Positions 1-11,100 of a stretch of 44,032 nucleotides of DNA are shown in pieces. The stretch lies in NCBI GenBank assembly GCA_004802705.1, contig SGPL01000230.1:1-44032 (forward strand), given 5' to 3'. Position numbers and translations under genes: made by a program. Below the pieces are notes generated by a model, which made no database searches, had not been told where the DNA came from, and saw nothing but the letters and a program-made list of their open reading frames with translations. The stretch is from Bondarzewia mesenterica (Eukaryota > Basidiomycota > Agaricomycetes > Russulales > Bondarzewiaceae). Position 1 is the first letter of the stretch. The number at the start of each line of letters is the position of its first letter.

Positions 1-195
1 GGACACGTTGGTCCGCGGTTCATCTACATCCTATTCTGGTGCGTATCTTTTTTTCTTCGTTTTCTTCCCTTTTTCCATCTGGTTTTTCTGTCCACACCAT
101 CTACCTGCGATGAGTCGCACAGCAAACTGCCCGACATGCTGTTGTTAACCAAGAAAATGCTCCCCCAACCCTCGTCTTTTTTCCAAAAAGAAACA

Positions 196-690
196 GTATG
201 AATTGCACAATGTTCTTGGAACAGGCACCTTTGGCAAAGTCGTCGTAAGGCTCTCTCGCTATTTTTCTTTTTCTTTTTCTTTTTTTCTACAATTCTTGTT
301 AGTGAGCGACCTGGCACGTTCCCCCAAAACAAATCAAGTCGCTTTCGCGGTGCAGCCACCATCCTTCTCCTCCCAGACTCTCAATCGTCCTTATATGATC
401 TCCTCTGTACCTTGTTCTCCTAAATCCGTTCCAACTTCCCTCTCAATCCGTACCATAAAGTCTGCTCCCCCGAACATCGCGCGTGACGTCGCACTCAAAA
501 TCATCCCAAAAAAGAAGGTCAAGGGCAATGAAGCCAATGTGTGGGGGGAGATGGAAGTTCTCAAAGGTCTCCGAATATTGTCAGTGTCTATTTTTCTCTC
601 CCGTTATTACTCTGGAACAGAATTCTCTACATCGCATCTCGTTCGAGACGCACGCGCTCTGCCGCTCTACTCGAGTGATCCCACCGTAGG
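196..690 (+). pseudogene. N-lobe fragment of a CaMK-type Ser/Thr protein kinase
   Basis: A glycine-rich loop, VLGTGTFGKVV (about 208-243), is followed by a GTAAGG donor and a T-rich stretch. A second block at about 478-560 reads ARDVALKIIPKKKVKGN and then WGEMEVLKGL. This matches the beta2-beta3-alphaC part of calcium/calmodulin-dependent kinases, with the VALK lysine present. Immediately afterwards the frame slips: PNIV, expected after the helix, lies in a different frame. No C-lobe follows (no HRD, DFG or APE motif), although there is ample room before the next gene at 1180. Seen: the two N-lobe blocks and the frame break. Inferred: a truncated, non-functional copy. A start upstream of the window cannot be excluded, but the missing C-lobe argues against an intact gene. 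Confidence 0.6.
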
Positions 691-1179
691 AAAAGCTATA
701 TCACAAGTAAATCATGCTCCACTAAAAATGCACAGATGGTTTATGGCTTTTCCGATTTCAGGAATCAAGATTCGTTGATGGCTATTGAAAGGACCATCGG
801 AATCTTGTTCAAGGTCGTGCGCCGCGCAGTTATTCTCACGACCGTGACTAGATACGATAAATTTTAGTTCCCACAGGTCCCTAGTGCGTGGTCAATGCAT
901 CTCGCACTCTGGATGGAAAGTTGCTGGTCACGATAGTCGACGTTCTCCCGTGATGGCAAGACTTTCTGTCAGCGTGGAAGAGGGTGTGACTATGTAGTAT
1001 AAGTAAAACGTTAAATTATTTGAAACCGTGACCTCGGCTGAGGTTGACTCGAAACGCGCACGCGGCGCGCGCCCAACTTCCTACTCTCAGCTCATCGATC
1101 ATCCTCCACAAGCTCGTATAATACTCGTTTGCCAACTCAGGCTGTCATTGATCTAAGTGTAACGCACAACGTTACGTCC
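691..1179. other. Intergenic, no gene seen
   Basis: No reading frame, RNA gene or repeat that I can support. The right half presumably contains the promoter of the F-box gene. Confidence 0.5.
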
Positions 1180-2823
1180 ATGGATAATCGAGTTGAAGAA
1201 AGTAACCAGTGCGTCGCACGCATTCTTCAATCACTTTCATCATCGACTGATCCATCCTCTTTTGGCGAATGCCATCAGAAGTGTAAGGAATAGTCAACAA
1301 ACGCAACTGTATTGTACTGAAATCCCATCTAGATCAGAGATGGCTCACACGAGTTCGAACTTGCTATCCCAGCAGAGATATTAGGCAGAATCATCGAACT
1401 GGCGCTTCCGAATCCATCTTCCAGTTTTCAATGGTTATCAAGCGAAGCACATCGGTTGAAACGAAGTGGAACTGGGCGTGTTCAGAGGCTGCTGACGCTC
1501 TCGCTTGTTTCACGGTTCTGGCGAGCGGTTATTATATCGCATGCGTCTTTGTGGGCATCTATTCCGCAGACAGGAAACCAGAACTTCATGAATCTCTGCC
1601 TAGAGCGATCCAAGAATGTGCCTCTGCACATGATTGATTTTGCTAGGTGCAATTGGGATCTGTTGTTGCATGAATCACATAGATTGGTCTCTTTGTCATG
1701 CTTCGCCATGACAATCGAAGGCCCTGTCCCTCCCCTGCACGCTCCGCAGCTGGAATGCCTTAGTATGGACTTATTCGACGGCTACTCACCCTCCGAATTA
1801 TTAAAAAACTTCAAATTATCGAAAGTACTTGGGCCTGACTTACCCTGCTTACGGCGTTTGTGGCTGAACGGCTCTTGGTCGGTCTGTCAGTTCCCAGGTC
1901 TCACCCACCTCGTGCTGTCGGGTGGCAGGAGACAATTGTCTCTGGGAGGGCTTTTGGATTTCTTGCGGGAGAGCATTATGTTGGAGGTGTTCGTCTTGGA
2001 CGACAAGCACCTGACTTTGGGTCATGCATCAAAACCACGCCCGATCGAATTGCCTCGGCTCCAATATTTCGTCATGAATGCGAAACTTCGCTGGAGAACT
2101 GTCCAGGATGTGGTCGCTCTGATAAACTTCCCTTCTACCACGACCGTTCTTTTCAACGTGTATTGGCACCGCACTATCCGGCAACCAATATTCTTTGTCG
2201 AATCATACCCAAAACCCTGCATGCTCACTGATGACACAACGATCTCCATCGTCGCTTGGGAGCAAACCGCGTCGAGCGTCTTCATCTATAATCGGACTTA
2301 TCATTTCAAGATTTATATCAACGGGGTTTCCCTCTGTCCACTGCATTTCTTCATTCCAGTGGTGGACATGACACATATTCGAGAGCTATCCATCGAGATT
2401 GCATCCAAGGCGACGGAGTGGCAACCTTACTTTTTCCCCGAGACTTCGGCTCTCAGGAAGTTGACAATCAGTGCGAACACAGCCGAAGACTGTTCACACT
2501 GTTTTGCTGCAATTCTCAGGGGCGAGCTCCCAGATTTGAAGACGCTCTGTGTTTACCTCCGAGATGTCAGCGGTGATCTTACTACCCTGTTTCCACTTTG
2601 TCAGCTCGTGAAGCAGAGGAAACAAGAGGGCCGGCCGTTGACAAATGTGTTCATCCGAGACGAGAGGTTGAAGGATCTGGAGCCGTTCAAGATTGACAAG
2701 TATGTTGATGTCCTGGAAGTGGACAGCACTCCATCGCCTTTTAGAAAATCGCCCACCGGTTGTGTGTTGGCTGATGTCCCAGATGCTTTGACCCGTTGGA
2801 ATTGGTGGGATGAGTTTGATTGA
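1180..2823 (+). CDS. F-box protein, basidiomycete F-box/LRR-like family
   Basis: Such proteins serve as substrate receptors of SCF ubiquitin ligases by binding Skp1 through the F-box. The ATG at 1180 opens a short exon of about 34 codons. One small intron (about 1281-1337; the precise edges are ambiguous between GTGTAA and GTAAGG donors) joins it to a long open exon that ends in TGA at 2821-2823. Right after the intron comes the F-box, IPAEILGRIIELALP, then LTLSLVSRFWRAVIISHASLW, a classic F-box helix pattern. The rest, about 400 residues, has scattered leucine-rich segments such as LPCLRRLWLNGSW and FPGLTHLVLSGG. This suggests degenerate LRRs, as is usual in this hugely expanded mushroom family. 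Total is about 490 residues. It is the only intact gene in the first 5 kb. The substrate is unknown. Confidence 0.75.
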
Positions 2824-3035
2824 ACTGGGCTGGATGGACGACTCGTCATGGTAGATGTGGAGTTACTCATGGCTACTCTGCCTCGGCGAGCACGACAACC
2901 GTACTAACTTCGCATCGTTACGCATGCACCATTTCTCACATGCATCCATATCTCAAACGGACGGACGAAGACGGATGACTGCCAAGGGCAGATCACCATT
3001 GTCGTCTGCCAGTTGTAATTATAATTGCTTGATGT

Positions 3036-4243
3036 TTATCCACAGATGTCCATTATGACCCTCTTGAAGGTTTCAAAGCAATCCAGATAGTCTGGGGTAT
3101 CGACCTTTTTTTGTTATACTTCCCCTCTAGCCCATACACCACACCCTCCGTACCCGTGGTCGTATTCGACCCATGAAAGCATGTAGTCGTGAGCACGCCC
3201 GTCACCTGATCCCCTCCTGGTACCGTCTTGCACGCCTTATTGAGCGACTTGACAAGCGCGACTCGGGATGGTAGGTTCGTCTACAGCCTTTATCTCGTAC
3301 TGCAAGCCAGGAAACTTGCCTCGTATCATGTCTTCGATCGCCTGTCGTAGGTCCGTGAGAATGCCTGCCTGCGTCTGCCCTGGGGCGTAGCGCGCTGAGC
3401 CCCGCAGGCGACAATAATCCAGGACCGGAAGGGGCCGCCATTCTGCAAGTTCGTTGCAGAGAGCGCCGTGCACGACACCAATGTGGTATCGGTTGACCTT
3501 CTCGTGCGTCAGGGATCTGGCGTTGGAGAGCGTAAGCGCAGTGAGATGAGGGATGAGTGAGGATGCAGCTCGGATGGCCTCGATGGCCTCTTTGCGCGCC
3601 GACATGTGTCTCGTGATCCCGGTGAGTTCGATCTCGAATGCGAGACTCTCAGCGTGCACAGTGATGGCTCGTATGTCGCTCCGCCCCCAGTTAATAAAAT
3701 AATCGGCTGACATTTGCCCCTGCTCAATCGCCGCAACCGATCCGACGCCGTCCTGGAGCTCGCCGACGACGTAGGTGAGCACGACGTCGCCCTTGGGTGT
3801 CCCTCCGGCATCTCTGAGCTTCTTCATAGCAGAGAAGTACGCGGCGCAGCCCGGCTTCATGTTACTGACGCCGATGTCGTAGATGAAGTCTACATCGAAC
3901 TTGCCCTCCCATGGGATGGCTTTCCAGCGCTCCGACACAAAGTTGTTGGTATCGACATGGCCAACAAAGAGCAGAGATTTGGACGTGAAGAGAGATGTCC
4001 CCTTCCGGCGCCCAACCGCATTCTGGTGGGCTCCGTTGTCGAATGGGTGATGCACCGCAGAGTCGAGGTCGATAGACGGCATCTGGTCCACCATAAACCG
4101 TGTTGTCTCCAATTCTCCAACGGTCTGGGCGTAAAATTTGATCTGAATCGTTTTTTTTTTGAGAGCAGCGCAAGGCACTCTTCGTGGATCATCTCTGCCA
4201 CGTCCATGGCGTTGTTGATGAGATTTAGGGTCAAAGATTGCAT
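3036..4243 (-). pseudogene. M20-family metallopeptidase (ArgE/DapE-like), frameshifted
   Basis: M20 enzymes are dinuclear zinc amidohydrolases. The start MQSLTLNLINNAMD (from 4243) runs into a run of ten T on the plus strand (4151-4160). Past it the frame changes, and the long central frame continues to about 3237. Recognisable blocks are LLFVGHVDTNNF (metal-binding HxD), IGVSNMKPGCAAYF, VVGELQDGVGSVAAIEQG and RLRGSARYAPGQT. At about 3240 a second frame break occurs (QVA, then KSLNKACK). A third lies at a seven-A run near 3100, after which VDTPDYLDCF and a terminal MDICG precede the stop at 3036-3038. The C-terminal metal-binding His segment is not recognisable. Two breaks sit in homopolymers, so sequencing error could explain those, but hardly all of the damage. 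If intact, it would be about 400 residues. Confidence 0.7.
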
Positions 4244-5233
4244 GATGGATATACATGCAGGATTAAAAACTCACCCGATCAGTTGTATGACGCTCAAGTT
4301 GCAAAGCTCGCGAGTTGTACACATCCGTCAGACGAACTAGACGGAAGGACCGAGAATCCAAGTAAGCTTTCTTTTATCGGGTACTAACGTGATATGACCT
4401 ACACGCAGAGTGTCCCAAAGCATGATGCCTTGCCAATCCTACAGAAAGCCCGACATAGAAGCAATAGACTATTCGCAAGCAAGTGCATAAGTATACAATG
4501 TCAGCGAGTATATGATCATGCGTCGGGGCCGCCTTGCTAGTAATGTGGCCGGCGGCCAAAATGCTAAATCTACATAGTTCAATGCCTCAGATCGCAGAAC
4601 AGGCCCGTGCACATCAAGACGAAGCTGAAGCAGCGGATGGTTGAGACTCGCATTTGTCTCACGATTTTTATCAAGTGTAGGATGAAAACAGGAGGCTAAA
4701 TTCAAGAGGCGGGATCCCGATTTTCAACCATATCGATCCAAAATACCTTCTATTTTGGGGTGATTTCAAGCACGGTGGACGGAGCGCTCAGCAGACGAAG
4801 GACAAAGCTAGTTCAATATGCAAAGGCACCGAATGAAAAGCAGATATCATGTACGGGCAACCAACTTTAACAAGAAGGCGAAGGTCGCATTATTGACTCT
4901 TTTCAGGTTCTCCACACATCGAGTCATACAGTGGCAGGGTTACAGACCTGATGCAAGGAAAGCGACGACAGATAAGAAACAAAATAGAAACAAGTATGAT
5001 ACACGTTCGTCAAGTCATGACTGATATCCACCCTTCTCGCAATACACATCGCTTCCATCAACAGCGTCTTTTGCTCGAACGGTCTTTGCCAGCCTGATAT
5101 ATCGGACCACTAGGCTTCGTCTGGAGGGCTGCGAGAAAAAAGATCCGGTAAAGAGAGAATTGATGTACTGAATGCTCGTCAAGGACTATTGAAAAGTAGT
5201 GTACTCACTAGTGGCCGACTGGGATCGGCTATA
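4244..5233. other. Intergenic, no gene seen
   Basis: About 1 kb with only short, overlapping frames on both strands and no recognisable domain, RNA gene or repeat. Confidence 0.5.
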
Positions 5234-5731
5234 TCAAGCAGCCCGAGCTTTTCGTCGACTATCGCCAGATACCACCAACTCGGCATCATCTTCAGTACGA
5301 CGGGCCTTCGACTGTCCAGGGAGTCGCTGCAGCCACTGAGATGATAACAATAATCACAATAAGCTTAAGGAAGTGGACTGCTACATGTTTAGGGAGAGGA
5401 GATGGTCGATTATGTACCTCTTTTACCCGCATCTCTCTATCGACGGGCTCATCTTCGTCCCGTACTACGGGACGAAGATGTAGTACATCCTCTGCAAGCA
5501 AGTCAGAACGAGCCAAGAATGTAACATGGATAAGTGCTCACCATCATCCCCATTCGTGCTGAGGGGCTCACTGGCAGAATGATCATCGCCTCTCCCATCG
5601 TACTCGGCCTCCTCTTGCAAAAGTTCAGGGCCGTAGGCAAGAATAGCAGTGCAAACAGAGACAACGACCAATGCCACCTCAAGGATGAGCTTGCGGCGCA
5701 GGCATTCATAGGAGTGTTCATTGGTGGCCAT
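5234..5731 (-). CDS. Small single-pass membrane protein, unknown family
   Basis: Not recognised. A three-exon model closes cleanly: exon 1 5731-5542, a 50-base GT-AG intron (5541-5492), exon 2 5491-5427, an intron of about 91 bases (5426-5336) and exon 3 5335-5234 ending in TGA. It gives about 118 residues with consistent phase. The start chosen is the ATG of MATNEHSYECLRRK. A strong hydrophobic helix follows at about residues 17-35 (LEVALVVVSVCTAILAY). The acidic and then basic tail includes DEDEPVDREMRW and ends SRRKARAA. A further upstream exon is possible. An alternative reading of the last exon would run to about 5030. Positive residues before the helix suggest a type I/III-like small membrane protein. 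Expression is unproven. Confidence 0.4.
5451..5479. repeat. Perfect 13-base inverted repeat with 3-base loop
   Basis: The arm ATCTTCGTCCCGT is followed by three bases and its exact reverse complement. It lies inside exon 2 of the small membrane-protein gene, so it would form a strong mRNA hairpin within coding sequence. Confidence 0.8.
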
Positions 5732-5849
5732 GATGAGGTCTTTGGCAGTCGTTGCGATCTCAGTCACGGTGATGAGCGTTCAATCACTAGCATGATCATG
5801 TTACCATACTTAACTCGACAGTAACAGTGACGAAACCAGTCTATTGGCT

Positions 5850-7120
5850 TCAATTATTCGTGACTACCTTTCGCGTGCTCAGAACCGCCATCTTCGCTCC
5901 ATCGACCATCTTTGCCAGTTTTTGTTCATCGTCCTGCCCATTCTACATCTCTCTGGGCCCCCACTGCAACGCCTCTTCCAACCTCGGAAACACGATTTCA
6001 GAATACCCCTTCCACAGCACAGGCGCGAACGTCTGCTCTTATTAGCTCGGATCAGACATTGTTCACAACATGTTTGTACCATTCGTGCCCATCCAGATCG
6101 CCCTGTTGCATCAAGAAAGATCGTTCAATTCGGTTATATCTTTCGTTCGCTCCCCGCGCAGCCCCCTCCCCTTCATCTCTAAACACGCGTTCAGCATCTA
6201 GGTCTAACATTTCTGCTATCTCTCGGACCTCTTCATGGCGTTCCATAAATCCCTTCAATCCGCGCCAACCGCCCTCTCTTCTGTCATGCTTAGACTTGAC
6301 CTCATCTGTGTTGCGTCGTCGTTCGCGTCGAAAGGTTTCACCCTCTCTTCCGCCAACCTAAATGCTAGTACCCTCCACAATCTCACCATTGCTTGCTGTC
6401 TCCTGAGACTTGGATCTTCAAAACGCCCTACAAAGTCGAGCAAGAGATGGTGAGTGCGACATCACATGGATTGAAGCGGCTTCCAGCCTCTCGCGCATAG
6501 TTTGCCCAGTCCATGGGCGATCGCGCTTCCACTGACGGGGTCGACGGCGCCGCAGCATCACGAATCATAATGATTGCCCAGAACGATAACCTCGTCTCCC
6601 GATGCCAGCGACAGTCCCGATGACGTTGTAAATCGGTTGCAGTTTATATCCAACTGGACAATACGATCAGCCATCGAATCATGCAGGCTACAAGTCTGCG
6701 GGATCAGACCTTCGTTTTGCAGCGTTACTTCGCACTTGTTGAGACCTGCGAAGTGGCCTGGTCGATGCATCCCTTCCAGTCACTTCTCTCGCCGGTCCAT
6801 GAGGATACGCCCGACACCCATTACCGATCGTGAACTCCCCGTCCTTCTGCGGGTCGTTGTAGGTTGAGCACGCTCACAGCTCCGAAGCGTTCCGCGGCGC
6901 GGATTTTGAAGACCGCGAAAGACTTTGGAGTACTTGCAGATGACAATTTTTTCCTGGACGTCGACGCCGCGCTGGGCGAGGAGCTCGAAGTCCTCGAGTG
7001 TGCCAAAGTTGACATAGACGAGCCGTGCACGAACATCGCCAACGGCACTGAACCCGTGGAACGCTGGAAGACCATGTTTCGGTGTGGATGTGGGGTCGTC
7101 TGAGATCGGTCACACATTAG
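5850..7120 (-). pseudogene. M28B peptidase (glutamate carboxypeptidase II / transferrin-receptor-like), core deleted
   Basis: M28B proteins have a protease-associated (PA) domain, a dizinc peptidase domain and a helical dimerisation domain. Reading leftwards from 7120, PA-domain sequence is clear: LPAFHGFSAVGDV, YVNFGTLEDFELLAQ, GVDVQEKIVICKYSKVFRG. The frame then shifts to LKIRAAERFGAVSVLN and again to QKDGEF. GDEVIVLGNHYDS (zinc His of the peptidase domain, about 6560-6600) is followed, in another frame, by GAVDPVSGSAIAHGLG (bridging Asp). GWKPL then jumps directly to GRFEDPSLRRQ, so roughly 130-150 residues with the catalytic Glu pair and the remaining zinc ligands are missing. The C-terminal dimerisation domain is recognisable (MKGFMERHEEV, DGHEWYKHVVNN, SEIVFPRLEEAL, KLAKMVDGAK) but carries stops near 6054 and 5947. 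The N-terminal 150-200 residues are not recognisable. This is clearly a dead gene. Confidence 0.8.
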
Positions 7121-7630
7121 CGTTATAGCGTTACCTGCCCAATGTCAGTCCTCTCTGCGCTGCCTCTGCCGTCAGATGCCACTGGTTGAAGCTGGTTGAT
7201 AGAGACAATCTTCAATTGATCGAAGATTAGATCGTGTTTACCGGCGGTCTCCGGTGGGTGTAGCGGAAAGAGTCAGACTCGTTCGCTGAGTCGTTCTCCT
7301 TCTCAAATGCTCTCAGACCCGCCGTAGCGCTGCCAGCTTGCATTCGAAAGACGATAACTTGTCATAAGCATGCTCACCTTTTCGCTCTGCGTGGACCCCC
7401 CGCACCCGCCTCATGTTCCAATGTAGCGTCCCGTAACCGGAACGAACGTGCTCAGTTCCGTCACTGTCATGTCCACTACCCCTTCTGTTGACGAGAAAAT
7501 GGAGATCCAATTCACGGTTCTCGATAATGTCCTGAAGGGCAGATGCCGTTCCATCTCGTTTCTGTTCCTGCTGAAAACAGTCGTCGATGCTTTTTCCAGC
7601 TGATGAGTGTTGCGATCTCCTCTCCGAGGC

Positions 7631-7800
7631 TGCCGTTCTACCTTCACGGAAGAGGAGGCGAACCGCGTGAGGACGAAAATCGACCCGCATATCCTCCCGC
7701 TCATGTGTCTACTCTATGGCCTCAACTATGTTGACACGGTTGCCATGGGCTGCGCCGTCTCCTTCAACTTCCGCACTGACCTCGATCTCCACGGGACCCA
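7631..7800 (+). pseudogene. Orphan N-terminal exon of an ACS-family MFS transporter (Dal5/allantoate permease type)
   Basis: The plus-strand translation FTEEEANRVRTKIDPHILP, then LMCLLYGLNYVDTVAMG and FNFRTDLDLHGTQ, matches the start and first transmembrane helix of anion:cation symporters in the major facilitator superfamily. The exon ends at a good donor (GTAAGT at 7801-7806). No second exon with further helices can be found before 8157, where a gene on the opposite strand ends. A full transporter would have 12 helices and about 480-520 residues. Seen: one exon. Inferred: a remnant left by deletion, lying where the lost 5' end of the M28B pseudogene would be. Confidence 0.6.
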
Positions 7801-8156
7801 GTAAGTGCTCTTGGGTGTCCTCGATGTCTATTCCACAGTAATCGAGGAAACACTGACGTACTTGCATGGGGCCGAAATATCACTTTCGGATTACACAACA
7901 CATGGCAAACTTGGAGGAGGAGAGGATTGCCAAAGCCCGAGCTCCCACCCGTCCGACCAATTCAGCTCTTGAGCTTGAGGTCGAAACATCGACACGATCT
8001 TGAGATCTTTTATTCCGCCTTCGCGCTCGGCATTTTTCATCCCTTCCAAGTAATAAAAACAAAGGATGGACATTCTAGAAATGCAGAAACACCAGCACGA
8101 CCCACATGTCTAGGAAGAATTAAAAAGACACATGGGGTTAATAAAGGAGGTATCCA
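7801..8156. other. Intergenic, no gene seen
   Basis: Nothing coding was recognised. It includes the 3' flank of the ArAE_2 gene. Confidence 0.4.
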
Positions 8157-11100
8157 CTAAGCATCTTGAGCCGGCCTCAACGAGTTCGTAGGCGTCTCCA
8201 TCGACACTCCGCCGGTCTTCGACACATACCCAACGCCATAAATGTGGTACTGCTCTCCAACGAGTTCCTTTGTCGCAAGCATGAGCCGGTCAAGGCGGGT
8301 GACAATGCCAAATGCAGTGGATACACCGACACAGAAGCAACTGCCCAAGAAAGGCGGATCAGTTCATCTTATATATAAAAAGGGCTGACACGCTGAATCG
8401 CCTACTGATACTGCTCGTTCTCTAAGATATCAATAGTCATCGTGCGCGGAAGGCCGTAATCGTCGTCTGCTTCTTGACGAATGACATTCAGTCCATGCTG
8501 ATACTGAAGGAACCGATCGAATAGGGGACACGGCGTTATTTGCGGCAACGGGGTTCCTGTTCGGATAGCTGTGGAGATCATACCTACATGCGAGATCAAT
8601 ACCAAACATGATTAAGGGGGGGAAAGGGTAATAAACCCACTAATAACGGCGAGGACGTCCCCCTGAAAGTCGGAGTCCAGAAAGCGCGTTCTTCTGAGAA
8701 ACGCACGCGACCAAGCTGGCTCGAGATGTTCGGTTACAGACATAAGATGTGAAAGCAGATACGCTATTTGCCTAGAAAAACATTGTAGAAGATCGTTGGC
8801 ACAAAGAAGAAAAGACGTACAACTGAATCTCCAATATCTTGTGATATCGATCAGCCGGCCACTTTTCCTCGCAGGGAAAACTGGGTGAGACGCAGAGATA
8901 TAATCAGGAGTGAACCCGAAAGTCTTTTCAAGCCACCGACCTCGTAGATGATGTTTGTCCGTAAAACAATCGACCGCTTTAGTTTCATGCGGATTGCGAC
9001 CAGACTTTGTACAATCTCCTGCGTGTCTTTCTTATGGCCAGCGTTCGCAAAGGATACAATCGAACAATACAGTGCACCGATCTCAGTCGCAGTCGTAGCA
9101 AGTGTGTTCCGCTGATAACGGCGGAGGGTTGTAGAAGGAGGTAGTAATGAAAAAAGGCTAGTAGGAACATGAGACGACGAAACTTCAAGACCAATTGAGA
9201 GTCACTCACAATGCAGCGGTAACACCTGCGGTTACAAGAACGAATCTCCTCTTCATGATGGCTGATCAATAGATAAGGACCAAGCAGCACGAAGAGATAC
9301 GTACCCAAGCAAGATTAATTCCATAATACGAAAAAAGACCGGACAGATAATGTGTGTTTTGCCACGAATATCCCAATGTCTGCCGCTTATATTGGACAAG
9401 TCTACAGCGGACGATCTAAAATGAGACTTACCAAGGCGGTCGTGACAAAGAAAATAATGTTCGTCATGGCCGGACCAGGCCAGTACAACCTGATGTAGAA
9501 GAAAATTGGGAACGCAACAGCACAGGTGGCGGCCAGACCATACGCGTTACCCCTTCCAGTTCCAGTGGAAATATACCATACCACGGAGCCAGCAAGACCG
9601 CCCAAAAATGCGCCCAACGTGCGAGCAACCAGTCCGAATGTAGTATCACCGCGCCATCGCGCGATGGTTAATTGACCCATGAAGCTGGTGACACATGAGT
9701 TTCGAGAGAGCGAGGAAAACCCGAGAAAATAACATTTACATCGCCCAGTTAAAGCGTTGAGCTTGGATTATGACCTATCAGCAAGTATATTATTCCATGT
9801 AGACATGGCGAACGTACCATATGCAAAACTTGCGGATGATTTGAAAAAAAGATGGTAGGCTCAGTAAAACTGTTTTGACAGATATGATTAGACTAAATGA
9901 ATCGGGCCGCAAAGGATGAGAAACCAAACTTGTCAGAACCCCTGCTTTGAGAGCGAAGAGTACATTGCCACTAGTGACTTCTTGAATAACCCAATAGAAA
10001 AAATTCATAAGCGCCTCAAACATATTGCGAGGTGGAAGTGCATCTGGATCTCGCTTCTCTGCCAGGCCAAGATCAAGATCAGCATTCCATGTACTTTCCA
10101 TGCCTTGAATGATATCTAAGGGGAGAGAATTATTGTTGGGGTCAGCTGATCGAAGAAGGTCCACAGTGTGAACCATACCTGGATTCTCGTCATCTTCACG
10201 ATCTAGTTCGGGGGTGTGCTCCCATATGCTCCAAGTGAAAAATTTGCGCAAGGGCATGGCGGGAAACCATAATCGAGAACGTACTCGTTTCTGTTCAAGA
10301 CCAGTAACCTCTTGCAACTGAGACGCATTATGATTTACAGCTCATGTGAATGAAGGATACAAGATCGCATAGTGTTGTGCTCACCAAGTCAAGAAGGTTC
10401 ATCGAGAAATGCATCAGATGATACTGATACACGTAGCAATGGAAAAGATAGCGGTGTGGTGGTACATCTTCCCCTGTAAGCGATCCTAGGTGTCTCGAAT
10501 CAAATGCAGACCTGTATGGATCAACGACTAGATGCCTGAATAAGAGATTTGTGTAAGCATCTGAATACTCCGAAGGAACAGTTTCACCTTTTGTCCTTAC
10601 GGAATCTCTGCAGAGTCTCCGCCAATTTGGAAGTCAAAGTTTGCATCGCTTCTAGTCGTTCTTTGTGTATGCGCTGCCTGGTCTTTCCAGCCCTCCAGAA
10701 CGCATACCGATCTTTCCTTGATCGCTCGAACCATGAGCCAAGTCCCTTCAATGCGTCTGCACAACCTTCCAATAATTCATCACAGCTCTCCTTTAACAGC
10801 GCGGTCGCTCGGTCAGTGAAGTAGGCTGACATCGGGTGCGCGAAATGTGTGGACTCGAGATCAAGATACCGTTGGGATTCAAAAACGCCGACGACATGCT
10901 CGCGCTGATGATGGTGTGACAGCGAAATATGCAAATCTCGCAACAGTTGAGAGGTATGTGAGTGGTGGTGTTGGTGACGATGACGCTCCTGCGACTGTTT
11001 TCTGACACTGGATGCAGGCGTGTGTGTACGCGAGAGCGGAGGAGATTTTACAACACTAAAATGTGGATGCCGTCGACGAGGTTTGGGTGAGCTGCGACGA

